NCBI GenBank assembly: GCA_026260175.1
Contig: JAKCWW010000015.1
Location: forward strand, 674-64,673
Direction of reading: 5' to 3'
DNA: 64,000 nt
Origin: Reticulitermes lucifugus
Lineage: Eukaryota; Arthropoda; Insecta; Blattodea; Rhinotermitidae
Shown here: one piece after another, positions 11,801 through 25,300 of the stretch
Layout: each line of letters begins with the position of its first letter
Position numbering within the stretch: position 1 is the stretch's first letter
Made by a program: the position numbers and the translations under genes
The notes under the pieces: model-generated
The model's input: only the letters and a program-made list of their open reading frames with translations
Databases searched by the model: none
Told to the model about the DNA's origin: nothing

Positions 11801-12082
11801 CCTCCAGCATGAAAGCGTACGAATAGCGTAATGCGATTTTATAATGCACTTGCGACTGAGAGACTTTACTAACGAAGGCAAAAATTATTGTGAAGTATAA
11901 TACTGAGATAATAAGTTTTCGCCCATAAATCTGAATATCTCCTTTCACCACCATTTCTTCCACTGCCCCCCCCCACCCACCCACCTCGAAAAATGATGTC
12001 TCTAATGTTCGATGTAGTAAGCTAAGGAATTAAGACATACAAACAAAAAATAAACTTTCCACATTGACATGTGTTGTTATCA

Positions 12083-12305
12083 TTGGTAACGGTAAAGTTG
12101 CCCCTGTGCACGCCATGAAGGCGTACGGGGAGTGGAGGTACAACTCCACTCGTTTTTAACCGCGGCACTAGCTGAGGTTGAGTGGTCGGCTTCACTACCC
12201 GGTCGCTTTACACCCGAGGAAAGCGCCACAGGTACACATGGAATAGGAAGCTCGGTGGGCTACAGAGCCGGTCTGGACTCTAGATAAAAGAAAAAGCTCT
12301 TAACC
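12083..12305 (-). mobile_element. SINE family B copy
   Basis: Minus-oriented copy with its CACGCCATGAAGGCGTACGG 3' tail, ACTCCACTCGTTTTTAACC, and GTGGGCTACAGAGCCGGTCT near the head. Clear alignment with the copies at 39228-39530 and 42180-42415. Confidence 0.8.
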
Positions 12306-12474
12306 CGTGCCCGAACTAGACCGTTTATTGTTTTTTTTTATTCACTGTAATATTGGTAAGTTTGTATTTTGAATATATTTATAATACTACATATGTGACA
12401 AATTCTGTATCCAAAGGATCTTCCTGTATGGATTGTTGTGAATGCATAATAAAATGAAATGAAAATTAAATGAT

Positions 12475-12540
12475 TCCTCTGTCGTCCACCCGTAGCCTAG
12501 TCGCTGTACCGACTGAGCTACCCCGTGTCATTATCACTGG
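12475..12540 (-). mobile_element. tRNA-like SINE head fragment
   Basis: Minus strand reads CGGGGTAGCTCAGTCGGTAC then AGCGACTAGGCTACGGGTGG, which is an A-box region resembling a tRNA 5' half. The B-box half is not preserved as a tRNA, so this is a SINE head rather than a tRNA gene. Confidence 0.5.
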
Positions 12541-12959
12541 GAAGCATGAACTGTCCCAGGAAACGTACATGCAGTTTTTAGAGCTTACAAATGTATTAGA
12601 TCTGAACAGGTGAAGTTCATTCTTGATGTAAAGTATCGCCAGAATGGGGGGGGGGAGAATTTCTCTTTTTGTCACCCCCTCCGGGCTTCTGGTATCCACC
12701 CTGTTTCTTGCGAGTATTTTATCGGGTGTAAGGCGACCGCATTATGAACTTAATCCCCATCGACTGCTGAGATGAATAATGTATGGATTCCCATAGATCT
12801 CCCTGGACTTGTACCTGTACCTATAAACAGAGACAAATTTACCTTTACTTTCATATACAGTTGCAGCTGTGAGGCCACCCCTTAAGTCGCTGTAAATCAC
12901 ACACATCCATGCCTTCTTTAGTCTACTTTCCTTCCTTAAGGGAAAAAGCAGGCATTTGG

Positions 12960-13110
12960 AAACACCATTCTGCGTGTCTATCAGCCAGTTGACCGAATTT
13001 AACGAAACTTGGTATGAACGTTATGCCATTAGATGCCTTCCCAACGCCATACTCTTCAGTTTCCTACAACCAGTACTAACATACCGCAAATGTACTAAGT
13101 TGTGAGATGG
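12960..13110 (+). repeat. Dispersed repeat fragment, copy 2
   Basis: Aligns with 4285-4430 over about 130 bp (TTGACCGAATTTAACGAAAC and TGGTATGAACGTTATGCC). Same unclassified element. Confidence 0.6.
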
Positions 13111-13284
13111 AAGGGACGCTAACGCCACCTAATTTATAATCTTGAAATGACACAAAGCAATAGACCTTTCAAAAATATGCAACCTTTATTTATGTAACGT
13201 TTTATGAATGTAAAGTAACAACATGGCCGCCGTGCGAAATTTTTCCTTTCTTTACGTTTGATGGTATTTGTTATCAATATAGGC

Positions 13285-13333
13285 ATGATGATGATGATGA
13301 TGATGATTATTATTATTATTATTATTATTATTA
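13285..13333. repeat. GAT/ATT trinucleotide microsatellite
   Basis: Runs of GAT change into runs of ATT, giving a simple repeat of about 49 bp. Not coding on either strand as far as I can see. Confidence 0.9.
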
Positions 13334-13769
13334 CGACGAAATACTGTTCATAAGTCAACAGTTATAATCATGGCAACTCTGCAAGTTCTGTAGAGTTCAC
13401 ACTTTTAACATGTACAACATCTGTTCTTGCATAATTAAGATAGTCAAAAAAATAAAATAATTTAATGATAACGGTAGTAATACCTCTGCAGGGCTTCAAG
13501 TCTATGCAACAGAAAAGGAGGCTGTATGAGTTCTGTGGGCAACTGCAGCTGTGTTTGTGTCACTATGCTGCAGTTGCAGATTAAGCTGATACACTTACAT
13601 CATTTGGTCACACGACAGAATTTACATCACATGAATTTTATTTTCACGGATGTTGTAAGTGGAATGGTCAATACATTTATATTTCCCATCCACCACATCA
13701 GAGAGAGAATATCAAGGACTATGCTCAACCAAATTAATTAATTATGGATTCCCAATGATGTCATTGGAA

Positions 13770-13995
13770 TTTTTCATTGACTTAATCCTTCTGGCCACAC
13801 TATGGCCCTGGTATCAACTCAGCCTCTAACAGAAATGAGTACCAGGAATATTTCCTGGGGGGTAAAGGTGGCTGGTGCATAGGGCTGACAACCTTGCCAC
13901 TTTTATGTGCAGACTGCCTAGAAATTCTGGGAGACTAAACCTCCTGGAACCCTCAGGGCCTGTCCAGACCTGAACAGGGATTGCTTTACCATTAT
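13770..13995 (+). repeat. Decayed dispersed repeat (SINE-like wording)
   Basis: Wording such as CAACTCAGCCTCTAACAG, GAGTACCAGGAATATTTCCT and GTAAAGGTGGCTGGTGCATA is typical of an insect SINE body, but no tRNA-like head can be seen. Classification is from memory and weak. Confidence 0.35.
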
Positions 13996-14190
13996 GGATT
14001 CACATTACTCTACATGTGACGACCACAACTACCCAAACTATAAAATACTGCCAACTGTATCCAGTATTTGTCCCAAGAAACATCTTTTTTGAATTATGAC
14101 ACTTCTTTAAAATGCATAAATATGGAGTTATGATTGTGTTCTTTATGTTGAAACAGGTCCTAAGCTGTTGGCCGTGTGATAAACGCAACA

Positions 14191-17100
14191 ATGCCGATAC
14201 TGAACAAATGCTGCTGCTGCTCGCTCAGAACAGGCGCCATCGTCAGTGGGGTGCTTGGCGTGGTAATGACTAAAGAATGCTGTTTGTATTGAAAGCAACC
14301 CTCGTATTTGTACCAGACAAATGAACAACCCAGAAATATGCAAGTGCTTCACTTGGCCACTCTGGAACTAGATCTGAACAGGAACTACTGCATGGAACAC
14401 GAGTCCAAGTACCCACACAACAATGAAAATACATTCAAGAGCTGAAGTTTTAGAGACTTCCTCAAAAAAATGTCAGAACCTGTTCACTTCACCATGTGCA
14501 TAACTACACTCTCAATCAATAGATTATTAGAAAACTTGGTACCTTTGTTAACCTTGATGACAAAATTTAATTTTCGTGCAACTTGGACACCAAGGAGTAT
14601 CATTTACTTTTAAACTAAATTTCGTGTACTTTCTAAGATGTACTGAGTAAAAAGAAAGCAAAGATTAAAACCATTCTAATTACCACACTGTGATGGTATG
14701 TACTGGCACTTCTGATGCCCATCCTAGATAAATATGCGTGTTCAGTAAGTCTTGAGAAAATGAAGTGTTTCAGAAAAAAAGTCACAAGGAGTAGTCTGAA
14801 TTTAACTTTGCGTACAGTTTTTCATGTGTGTTCTTTTCTGTGTGAAACCAGTTATAAATACAAATATTTTAAACATGCTTATTTGGAAATTTTTTAAATT
14901 AATGCGTTAAGAAAATGTCGCACTTTGTGCCATCAAGGGAGAGTTTATTATGTAATGACTTGTCATGTAATTCTGTGCCAGTGTTCTGAACTGTTATTCT
15001 ACTTCTGAGTCATAAAATTAGATCATCCACTTAATGCATTTAACACACCCATTAGTTGAGCTTGTAATGTTAAGAAACAGTTCATCATGTCACATTAATA
15101 TTTCCACTCCACTTTTTTTGTATATGCTACAAGCCTGAAGCAGCACTGCCCACACACACACACACACACGCATACGCGCGCACGCACACACACTAAATCA
15201 TTCCTCAGTTTGTTTTTGATTATTCCTAATCTTGAACTTTTACAGGTTATTGCTATACCAACACTGATCCTGATCTTTGTGTTGAACATAAAGATGAAAA
15301 CAATCATCATCGACACATTGCCGCAAGACATAGGTAAGTCTTCAACTTTTTGAACAGATTGTGCTAACTGCTTAGTTCAGATGGATGTGACTATACTCTG
15401 TTTGTTTCTCCTTTAATCATTACATTTTAAGAGTTGATTTTTCAGTATCAGCCTTTATAAACTAAAAGTAACTAAGCTTGACCAGTGAAACAATCACTGA
15501 AATGTCTATGTAAGTACAGCCTTGCTTCATAAATATTAAATTTATCTAATGATCTTCATCATAAACACCATAATCACCATCATTTCATGTTGTTATACTC
15601 ATGTTTATCATGGGCGGCATTTTTAAAACCAAGCTACATGATTTGTAGGTTTTAGAAAAAAGAAGGAATACAAATTACTTTTCAGATATGTACAGTATTT
15701 GGAAATTTTTGTCATTATTGTCATTGCTGTGAGGGCCCCGAATTTCACTTTGCCACAGCTGCCACCTTGATCATCATCATCATCATCACAATCACAATCG
15801 TCATTGTTCTAGTCTTGCAGACAGCTGATAGCATTAATAGTTCAAATAAGGAAGTAATACAAACTGATCTAAAGGGGTCTCAAGTCCAATGAGAATTTCT
15901 CTTCACTTGGCATTTGCTTTAAGCCTTATTTCCATTGACAATCAAAAATATCTGTTAATTCTTCCTTGTACATCCAATTTATTCCACTTCTTACATACAT
16001 TTTGCTTCTCAATAAAATGACTACCATTTAATCAGGTGAAGCTAAACCACCATGATTCTCCAACTATATGGCAAGCTGTCAGGACCAGTTAACATGGTAT
16101 AATGACTGCAAAAGTCTTGCTCTGTCTCAGTTCCGATACCTTCTCTACTGTAGTTGGGTACAATGTTCTGTCATCTTTGTAACTAGCTGTTAAAATTAGC
16201 TGAAGCAAGCAGAACCACATTATGCTGCAAAATAAAACCATATTTCACATTTCTGCTTGAAATATACTGTTAAGGATAGCACTCAATGGTTTTATTATCT
16301 TTTTCACATAAGGTGTTTCATTCCAAGAATGTATCCGTCATGAAACTCTAACACAAGAGGATGAGAAACGTAAAAATTGGTACAAGAGACTAGTCCACTT
16401 CCAGTTGTGTGTTTTTTTAATCATTTCCATTTAAACTCTTTTCACCCTGAAAACTTGAAAATTAACCTGATTTATATTTAAAGATTCAGTCCATATTACA
16501 CAGTAAACACACTGTGTCTCCATTATAAAACCAGTCTGTTAATGCTGTACAGGGAAATAGTTACTGTTTGTTGTGAGAATAATACAAAAGATGCTATGTG
16601 GGCACAATGCAGAATTTGGAACGTTAAACTTGGTGGTACATCAAGTAACCATTAAGCTAAAGAGGGTTATAATCCTGCTAAGTTTCCATTCTTATGGAAA
16701 GTGACATCTTTTCCTCTTCAACATTTGAACATCCAGACAGCAACAGTGTTTGGGCTCCAGTGTTATGTTTGTACTTATATGTCATATTTTTGTTTCAGTA
16801 AAAGTCATCATTGCATTAAATCTGATAATGACAGTGCTTATTTCTGTTCTTCTCATATGGGGAGCAGTGAAGGTAAGAACACTCATTTTTACATATAGAC
16901 AATTTCACTCAGCCTTCATATGTGTTATATAATGCAGTACTCGCACCTAGTCTCCAAAGTGGTCCTTCCCTTGAAGTTTTCAAGCTAAAATTGTGTAAAC
17001 ATTTCTCATCTCTTCCATGGAGGCTACTTGCCTCACCCATGTGACCCTCTTTGATCTGATCATCCTGATATTTAGTGAAGAGTACAATTTATGAAGCTCT

Positions 17101-19939
17101 TCATCTTGCAGTTTTCTCCAGGCTCCTGCTACCATTTTCATTCTCATAGGCCCAGATTTTCTCCTTAGCACCCTGTCTCATCCCTCTCAAACTATCATCT
17201 CTCTTGGTGAGACAGGGTTTTAGATGTGTCAAAATAGCATAACAAATTGTAGTTTTGAAGCTATTTATCATTATGATTTTAGATGGGAATGGAAAGACAA
17301 AATATAGATGGCAGCAGGCATTCCCCAAATTTAATCATTCTTTAATTTCTTTATAAATTTAATTTTCATTTGTTAGTGTTATTTGTAAATATTTGGACAG
17401 TGTTCCGTGATAATTTAATGGTATTCATGCATAAGTCAGTAATTCAGCTAACCAAAGATGTCAATTATTTCAGTCGGATGAACACCCTGGGACCTTTCTG
17501 TATTACAGTTCACTACAACATGGGATTATGTACAAGGCACACCTTGTGTTGGCTCCCAGATTGGAGCTACAACTTGCCATTTTTCAGAGAACTGTGTTAT
17601 AATAGGATGTAACATATAGCATAGTCGCTCCTGTAATTTGAAAGGGTAACCATTTGTAATGCAGTCTTATCCATAATATGGCTTTGTCTGTGAGATTTCA
17701 CATGATGGACTGAAAGTACAATACTATGAAGGCACACCAAATTAGTTTAAATGTCTCATTATATCATATTTGCTTCAAACAGGCGTTTTCAACATTTTAA
17801 ATTACAGTATATGCAGTTTGCTTATCATGAATCATTTATGCGAAAATTATGAAATACTGATTACCAAATGTGCCCTTATAAAATGAAACATATCTCACTG
17901 GTGTTATGTGTGATAAAAATGCTTTTTAAATCTTGTTATAATGAAATTCTGAGAGTAGCATAATTTTAATGTTAAAATGTCACACATTTACATGCTCATT
18001 GAAAGTCTGAAATGGGTCCAACAGGAATATTTGCTGGTGAATGTGATTCTTATTTCATAAATGTGTGTCACACATTGAAGAATTTGTGTTTGTTGCAGCG
18101 CAACAAATTTATGATGTTGCCATGGATAATGTTGGCTATCATGATTGCAATTGGTGGACTCATTTCAATCATCTGGACAGCAGTGGTACTTTACAACAGT
18201 GACCTCGACTCAAGTGTTACAACTGCAACATTACTCCTTGTGTTTGGCCTTCTTGGTGTTGGTAAGTATATTGATAAGCTACAATGCCAAATACAAAGGA
18301 AATTTGAAAAACTAAAGGCAGTTTCATCTAAAACAACAAAAGCCTGCATGTAGCATAACAACTCTAGTTCTGAAAGGTTCCTACTACTGAAAAATGAGGG
18401 TGGTATAGGAATTAATATGCATAACCTTCACAATAACAAAGTTAAAGCATTATGAAATTACTTTCACAGCAAGAAAAACACCTTCCACCTATATTGCATT
18501 ATATGTGACACAGATGTTATTTACACACACATCGTTAACTTACTTGATCCTCTACCACAACAAATAACGCAAAAAAGAATAACAATGTAGAAGGGCAAAA
18601 CCCTACATGGAAGACATATATATATATGACCTTGAAACACCATATGTTGATAAAAGAGCATCGAATGCATGACTGAAGGCTGGCGAAATCTTCCCAGAAA
18701 CAACTGGATTTATGATAGCCATGATAAGGTAATTAGTGCCAGTAATTATAAGAAGTATATTTTGAAGGATCTGAACATTACTAATGATATCTGCAGAAAC
18801 TGCCAAGAGGAATTAGAAACAATTCAACATGTAACTGGTGCATGTCATGGACTATCTCAAGGCAGTTGCAACCATCGTCACAATCAAGTAGCCAACATTT
18901 TCCATCACAAATTGGCTATCAAATGTGGACTGTTAAAGGGACCACTAATGTCATATTATATATGCGAGCCACAGTCCATGTTAGAGAACTCCACCATAAA
19001 CTATACCATGACAGGTCCATACTACCTGATTGAAGTATCCATAACAATAGACCAGACATAGTTATACTTGACAAAACCATCCAAGAAGCATACTTAATAC
19101 ATGTAGCAATTCCTAACAGTCACCACCTTTACATCACCCTCACCAAGAAGCTCCAGAAGCATATAGACTTGAAAGATAAGGCTATGGCAACTGAAAATGG
19201 CCTATATAATACCACCAGTACTATCCACAACGGGTATTATTCCAAACAAATTACACGAAAGTTTAAAACTGCTTAATCTCTTCCCTGCTCTATATATTCA
19301 AATGCAGAAAGCAGTAATACTTAATACATGCGATATAGTTAGAAAGTTTTTGGCAGAAAAGTGAACACGAAGTGCTTGGTCAGTTGGACCCATGCTCTTT
19401 TGAGAACCGGCTAAACTACCGATGTAAGGAAAGTGGACGATGATTATGATGATGATGACGTCGACGACGACGTTGATGATGACAACGACAATGATGACGA
19501 TGATGGTGATATTGATATGTTTATAGAGTGTTTTGCTAATGATGACTGATGAGGTATGGTGATTCAGATGTCCCTTTTTATTGGAGGCACTGTATAATGT
19601 CAAAGATCCTGATTTTTAGGTGCATTTCTGTCCATGCAGAGCACCTATTAAAATTGTTGTTTATGTCTGTGCACATATGACAACCCCAAAACGACTTAAT
19701 GGGTTTTCATTTTATATATTTTTTATCAGTTACCTATTGTAATGAACTGTGTTATTCTAATAAATCATATGTTGTAAGGCTTAAATCACACAAATTCAAT
19801 AATCTTTAATTGTAATATTAACTCTTATTTGGTTACAGCTTTTGTGTTATACCTGTGGCTAGTGGTACTGAGCTATTATCAATATCTGGTAGAAGAGTCT
19901 CATCGTGGGGTATACGGGAAGGTACCACATCGGCAATAA
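14191..19939 (+). CDS. Four-transmembrane, Cys-rich N-terminus protein (DUF4728/MARVEL-like), 5 exons
   Basis: Exons 14191-14262, 15246-15333, 16799-16872, 18099-18261 and 19839-19939 join in phase to give 165 residues; all introns are GT-AG. The protein starts with a CCCC cluster at residues 7-10, then hydrophobic segments at about 16-37, 56-75, 85-110 and 121-143, and a short polar C-terminus after SYYQYLVEE. This four-span layout with an N-terminal Cys cluster, likely palmitoylated, resembles small insect membrane proteins of the DUF4728/MARVEL-like type; the family label is from memory and its function is not known. The start was chosen because the Cys cluster and first membrane segment begin there and no upstream exon is seen. 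Introns carry a RTE-like LINE tail (16965-17215) and an R2-type LINE fragment (18669-19285). Candidate poly(A) signals are AATAAA at 20784 and 23096. An alternative last exon is not excluded. Confidence 0.85.
15150..15193. repeat. CA microsatellite
   Basis: A CA run with CG interruptions lies in intron 1 of the four-membrane-segment gene, about 50 bp before exon 2. Confidence 0.85.
16470..16700 (+). repeat. Diverged duplicate, copy 1
   Basis: Phrases ATTCAGTCCATATTACACAG, ACAGGGAAATAGTTACT and AACGTTAAACTTGGTGGTAC recur in order, with changes, at 20310-20500. Either an old dispersed repeat or an old local duplication inside this gene region. Confidence 0.55.
16965..17215 (-). mobile_element. 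LINE ORF2 C-terminal remnant (RTE-like)
   Basis: Minus strand reads AGAWRKLQDEELHKLYSSLN then IRMIRSKRVTWVRQVASMEE and RNVYTILA. This is the widespread insect LINE tail motif (WRKLHNEELHNLYSS…[18 protein letters not shown]), past the reverse transcriptase. It sits antisense in intron 3 of the four-membrane-segment gene. Confidence 0.85.
18669..19285 (+). mobile_element. R2-superfamily LINE, C-terminal zinc knuckle and endonuclease remnant
   Basis: The frame from 18669 carries CRNCQEELETIQHVTGAC, a CCHC knuckle, then RHNQVANIFHHKLAIK. In a second frame it continues to NRPDIVILDKTIQEAYLIHV, the PD-(D/E)-type active-site region of the restriction-like endonuclease of R2-type LINEs. A frameshift separates the two parts and the reverse transcriptase is missing, so it is a dead 5'-truncated copy. 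It lies in sense orientation in intron 4 of the four-membrane-segment gene. Confidence 0.8.
19438..19515. repeat. GAT/GAC trinucleotide repeat
   Basis: Imperfect GATGATGACGTCGACGACGA-type triplets over about 75 bp in intron 4. Not part of a supported exon. Confidence 0.8.
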
Positions 19940-20309
19940 AGCAGCATGCAGATGAATGTGTCCTTGAAAACTTCAGCGACACTCACAAATTAAAGTGGCC
20001 TAAAGCTGTAGCTGCAAATCTAGCCAAAAAATACTTTCTGCAATTACTTATTAACCTCTAAAGACTAAAGCATGACACAAACATGAATCATAAGTTTGTG
20101 ACTACGATGATTAATTGATGGTACAGAAAATGACTGTGTAGAACCTTAAAGGTGTACCATGAGCCATCAGTAAACATGCACACGCATTACAAGGGAAGTT
20201 GTCCAAGAATAAGGCTGGTACTGCAAATACAAATTGTATCCCAAAGCAAGTGCTGCTGAAGTAGAGTAGAGTTACAAATACATGACATTAACCCTTCAGG
20301 GACTAAAAC

Positions 20310-20500
20310 TAGAAGATTCAGTTCATACCGCACTGTGAACAAAATTTATGTCCATTACAGAAACAGGTCATTTAATTCTACACAGGGAAATAACCACTCT
20401 TTATTCTGAGAAACATACAGAATACATAATTACACACTGTGGCAGAATGTAGAATTTCTGAGTGTTAAACCTTGTGGTACGTAAGAAACTACTGGGCTTC
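20310..20500 (+). repeat. Diverged duplicate, copy 2
   Basis: Aligns with 16470-16700 through GATTCAGTTCATACCGCACT, ACACAGGGAAATAACCACTC and GTTAAACCTTGTGGTACGTA. Lies in the probable 3' UTR of the four-membrane-segment gene. Confidence 0.55.
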
Positions 20501-21993
20501 TTTTTGGATTTATAAATTTGAATGGGGACTATAATTTTTTACTCTTGTGCTGTATACTAAAAACACAGATACAGTTTTGCAGGTATGTCTCTCTTTCAAG
20601 TCTAATTTTTATTAGGCCTGTAAGCACAAAAATGTCAAAAGGTCTATCACAGCAATTCTTAAGTGCAATCATCAGCTATTTTCATAAAAAATACAACAGT
20701 TCAACATTACTCACATTTAAGATGTTACAAAGTTTTGTGCAACATTTGTGATTTATGTATTTGTTATTCCACTGCCCTAATGAAATAAATATCTGAATAT
20801 TTTTTGTACATCTACCAATGGAAGCTCTTTATGTATTTGAATGTCCACAGCAAAACATTACTTAAATAATGTGGCGGTTACAGATACATTTTACCTTTCT
20901 TGTTTGAATGTAGTTACACAAAAATTCTTGCTTATGAACTGCTGATACAGATTTTCAGTACTTTAATATAGTATAAAGCACAAGTTCACCATTTATCTGT
21001 GTACAGGAAAATTGGAACTCAGAGTTAATGGGGTCCAGTTTTCTCCCCATATTTAAAATGGTTCTCACATGCCTGACTGAAAGCAATTTTCCTCCTACTT
21101 CAAAATTATGTTAATTCTTTAGTTTTACTGGCCACAGAGCAAATGAATATGGTACATAGTAAGTGTTCACACAGTATTCAAGGATAAAACCATATGCATA
21201 TAATCTGCAAATTTATCTGAAGGGACTAATGAAAATTCTGTAAAAGCCTCTTAATTCTAACTCCCTGAGCAGACAGATTTGCCAGTTGCCTTTCTACACA
21301 GTGGCAGAATATAAAGTGATTGATAATTACACATTAATTTCATAATTATGACATCTTGAAACCTTAATTGCTTCAAATAACCAAGCATAACTCCCTAAAA
21401 AAGTGTGTTTTGATTTAACAATTGAATAAGTGTATCTGTTCCTTTGTATTGTGATTGATAATTTGGTATTTTATTGAATACTGATAGTTAATATCTTCCA
21501 ACATATGTTTATGTGGAGTTTCATGTATAACATGTTCATAAATCTAACAATGAGAGTGTGAGTTTGTAATTATGCTGAAGCATAAATGGAACAGCATATT
21601 ATGCTAGACAACTTCCAAGATACATTAATGTATATTACATAAGGGACAGTTAAATGAAATAATGAAATGAATTAATGTGCAACAGTCATGGTTGTTCAAG
21701 AAAATTTTTGGTAGCTGGTTGCTTCAGACAAATTCCACGAACAAATTATTTCATCTAGAAATAACAGTAGGCTAAGTGAAACAGTAAACCTAGTCACTGT
21801 TAAAAATTAATTTAAGTTATTTTAAATTTTACAATAATCTAAACTTAGTAATAGGGCCATGAAGTGAGGAAAAGATAAATGTAAATTATTGTTACTTGTT
21901 TACTTATTTGTCTATATTAAACGAGTATTTTTATTGTTCTTATCTGACACTGTATGTGTTAATGTAAACTTCTCTTAGCAAAATGCTAAGGCC

Positions 21994-22113
21994 TTGAGTA
22001 GAGAAACTGTATTGTTCTACAGGAGATTTCAGAACATGATATTTATTTATGAGTGAAGTAGAGAAAATATATTGTTCTACAGGAGATTTCAGAAGAAGAA
22101 TATTTATGAGTGA
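21994..22113. repeat. 60-bp direct tandem duplication
   Basis: ATTGTTCTACAGGAGATTTC occurs twice, with AGTAGAGAAA before it and a TATTTATGAGTGAA-type phrase after it each time, giving two units of about 60 bp with few differences. Confidence 0.85.
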
Positions 22114-22224
22114 ACATGCTAATATAATCTTAATATATACCTTCATTTGTGTCCTCTTATTCCAGTCCCATGTAATGGAAACCACATTCATATGTGTTGC
22201 CAACATCAGTAGCTAATACTCATG

Positions 22225-22380
22225 GCTGCCAACATACACACAAATCCAAAGCCTAACCTTGGTTTGTACACACACACAGATCCAAAGCCCAGTTTAATTT
22301 ACACACACACACACACACACACTCAACACACACATGCACACACACTCTCTCACACACACACACACACAGTCCCAAAACCC
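22225..22380. repeat. CA-rich low-complexity tract
   Basis: CACACA runs interrupted by ATCCAAAGCC-type units that recur to about 22490, i.e. a compound repeat. The open frame through it is an artefact. Confidence 0.8.
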
Positions 22381-25300
22381 AGTCTTAATTTATATACACA
22401 GACCCAAAGTCTAACTGCACTTCACACACAAAGACAGATCCAAAGTTGAACCTTAATTTACAGAAGCACAGATCCAACATGTATCTTTGGTTTATACACA
22501 CAGAAACATATACCCTATTGTGCAGTTTGCATTCTATATGCATGTTGTCAGTGGTGACAACAGTCTGTGACTATTAAAAATTTAGTACAAATTTGAAAGC
22601 ATAACCTTTGTGGATTACATTTTCTGGTTTATGTATGGTGGCAGCTGTGACTTGAGCTTCAGTGACCTGATGTAATATGGTGAAAATTCTTTAACACGGG
22701 GTAAAATGAAGGCAAAAATGGATGTATTATGATTATATTTTCTGCATGTTTACTTACAAATATTGGTTTGGTTAAAACAGTAGTAATTTCAAAGAGGTGG
22801 CAAATGAGTAATTTCCAACTATCGAGTGTTGGAAGAGAAATAGGTTTTTTCACTAGTGGATGTTAGATTTATGCCTACCAAAGTCACCTTTGAAAAAAAA
22901 TAATGATTCTTCAAAAGTCCATGAAAGTGGTTTGTTCATTATTAGAATATTGTGTTGGCAATTATACATTGTAGGAGGTATAGGCCTATACACAGCATTC
23001 TGTAATATGTTCTCATGCTGTCTGAAAATAATCAGGTGCTCTAACACTTTACAGATTAGTCATTACTTCCTTATTGTAATATTAGTGGTGACAGAAATAA
23101 ACCTTGAACCTTTTTGAATACCCTGCTAGTTTGCTGACAACTATGCTACTGGGGTGGCCTTAGATTTGTACATTTTAGATATCCGCTGTCCTGTAGCATA
23201 AGGAATTATGTCGAGCTTACATGTAGTCTTGATTATCAGACAATTTTATTTTGTTTGGTGTCAACTCTTTCAGTTTTGTGGCAATCCTTTTTCTTGTTTC
23301 AATTTTATCAGTAATTTGTACTTTATCCCATTTTATTCTGTTGTCTGTGGAATGTCTGCTTTTATTATATATATAAGCAATACTAATTGCTTATACTTGT
23401 TTAACAGAGAAGTTGGTGAAATGTTTCAAACAATGTTGTGATATGTAACCACAGATTGTATAAAATCCTGTATATGTGGCAAATTTAAATCCTAGTGCTT
23501 CACAGTATGCTGTGAACATGTGTCTGTGACGCACAGTATCCCATGAATATTTTACTTTGTCCAGGTCCATTTGCATGACTTGTTCTTCAAAATTTCTCTC
23601 TGTTTTTGCAACTCAAATGATATAATAAGAAAAGCAACATGATTAATCCTGTGCTAAAAGTATACTGGAAGTTTTTGGAGTCTGTTTTACTCCTGAATGT
23701 TACTTATATTAATAATATGATCAATGGAAATGTTCAACATGACTGAGATGTAGTGATCCAGTTACTGTTACACACCATTAGAGAACTGAAACTCATTACT
23801 GGTGTACAGCACACAGCGCAGGCAGCAAACCAAATGATTACTGAAGATCTGCAGTATGTTACTATGAGAAAATGTTAACTGACCGGTGGCTAGATGACAA
23901 CTTTAGTCATTATATAAAAATGTGGAAATGCTCTAGATTGGTGAATCTTTACTAGCATTTACAGTAAAACTTTTGCTACTTAGGGTTATAATAACACTAT
24001 ATACACCAGAACTCATAAAATTGTTTCACATGGAATGCATGTCATTCCCACTGAATTAATTAGCCATCCCTGGTATGGTACTCAAGTGTGACATCCTGAC
24101 TGACTCCTTCCATTCCTTCTAGCTTTGAGTGAACTGTAAGTAAAATATTTTAACACACTGCTGCTTTTTCTGTTAGATATTTCAGTAACTGCTCAGTTTC
24201 TAGTGCTCATTTGTATAATCATTTACATGACGTCCATATAGTATTACAACTTGGCACAAATAATTCTCTCAAAATATAAAATGGTTATTTCTGTATGTGT
24301 AAAGCATAAATGGTTTGCTAAGAGAAGAACTTACAGTATTATGTTATGTTGACAATAATCAGTATGTTATAAAGATTGGTGTAACATAAATAATTAGGAA
24401 ATAACTGCACAACTTGTGTTATAAGTGAATGTACACCATTTCCAGCACTTGTCCTAAGGACTTTGTGTCCAGCATGGTTGCACCAGTTGCATTAATAATA
24501 GCAATAATACACCTTATTACCATGAATTTATGTTTAAAATATAATGTCCCACTAGTCAGTTTTTGTTGGTATTAATAATGTGTTAACTTCTTTCACACAA
24601 GAGAAAATACTGATGAAGTCAACTTTAAAGACAACTTCTAACACCTACTTTTGCTGACAAGTTATGGTTAAGTATAAGATTATGCATATCACAACTTACA
24701 GTTTAATAACAGCAGCTTGAAGTCTAGCTCTCTATATCTTAGCTTGTGATTTGTATGTGTACATTTTTATATTTGTATTTGTGTGAATGTATTTTGCAGA
24801 GTCTATTTTTGTTTACAGAAAAAAGAAATTATATATTTTTATTGTTACCAGATACTTCTGATATATTTCAATGAATATTAAAAGGGAGATATGCTGCAGA
24901 GTACAGTAACAACCACATCCTCCCCATTCTTACTGAATCAGTATCCATAACTCTGCTCACAACCTAATTGAATGCTCTGTAGAGTGTAACATAATGCCAG
25001 ACAGCACAAAATAACATAAATGATAAGGTTTGACGTTTCCATGATCGCAAAAGATTCACTTTGTGGTCTTCTGTGTTATAACATGGTGGGCTGATAGGTA
25101 GGTGCCAACATTTTGGAGGAACACACGACTTTTATATTCAGGGCACAAGACTTCTATCTATCAGACTAAATATCATCATAACCTTGAAGATCACAGTATG
25201 AACACACACTTTACTGTACAGTTCCAGTTGATGCATAACACATTTCCTTTTAAAGTCCACAATAATCAATATTATACACTACAAGCATGTTAAAAAAATA

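Noticed and set aside
22222-22449. His/Thr-rich open frame
   Set aside because: A CA microsatellite with interruptions explains it fully.
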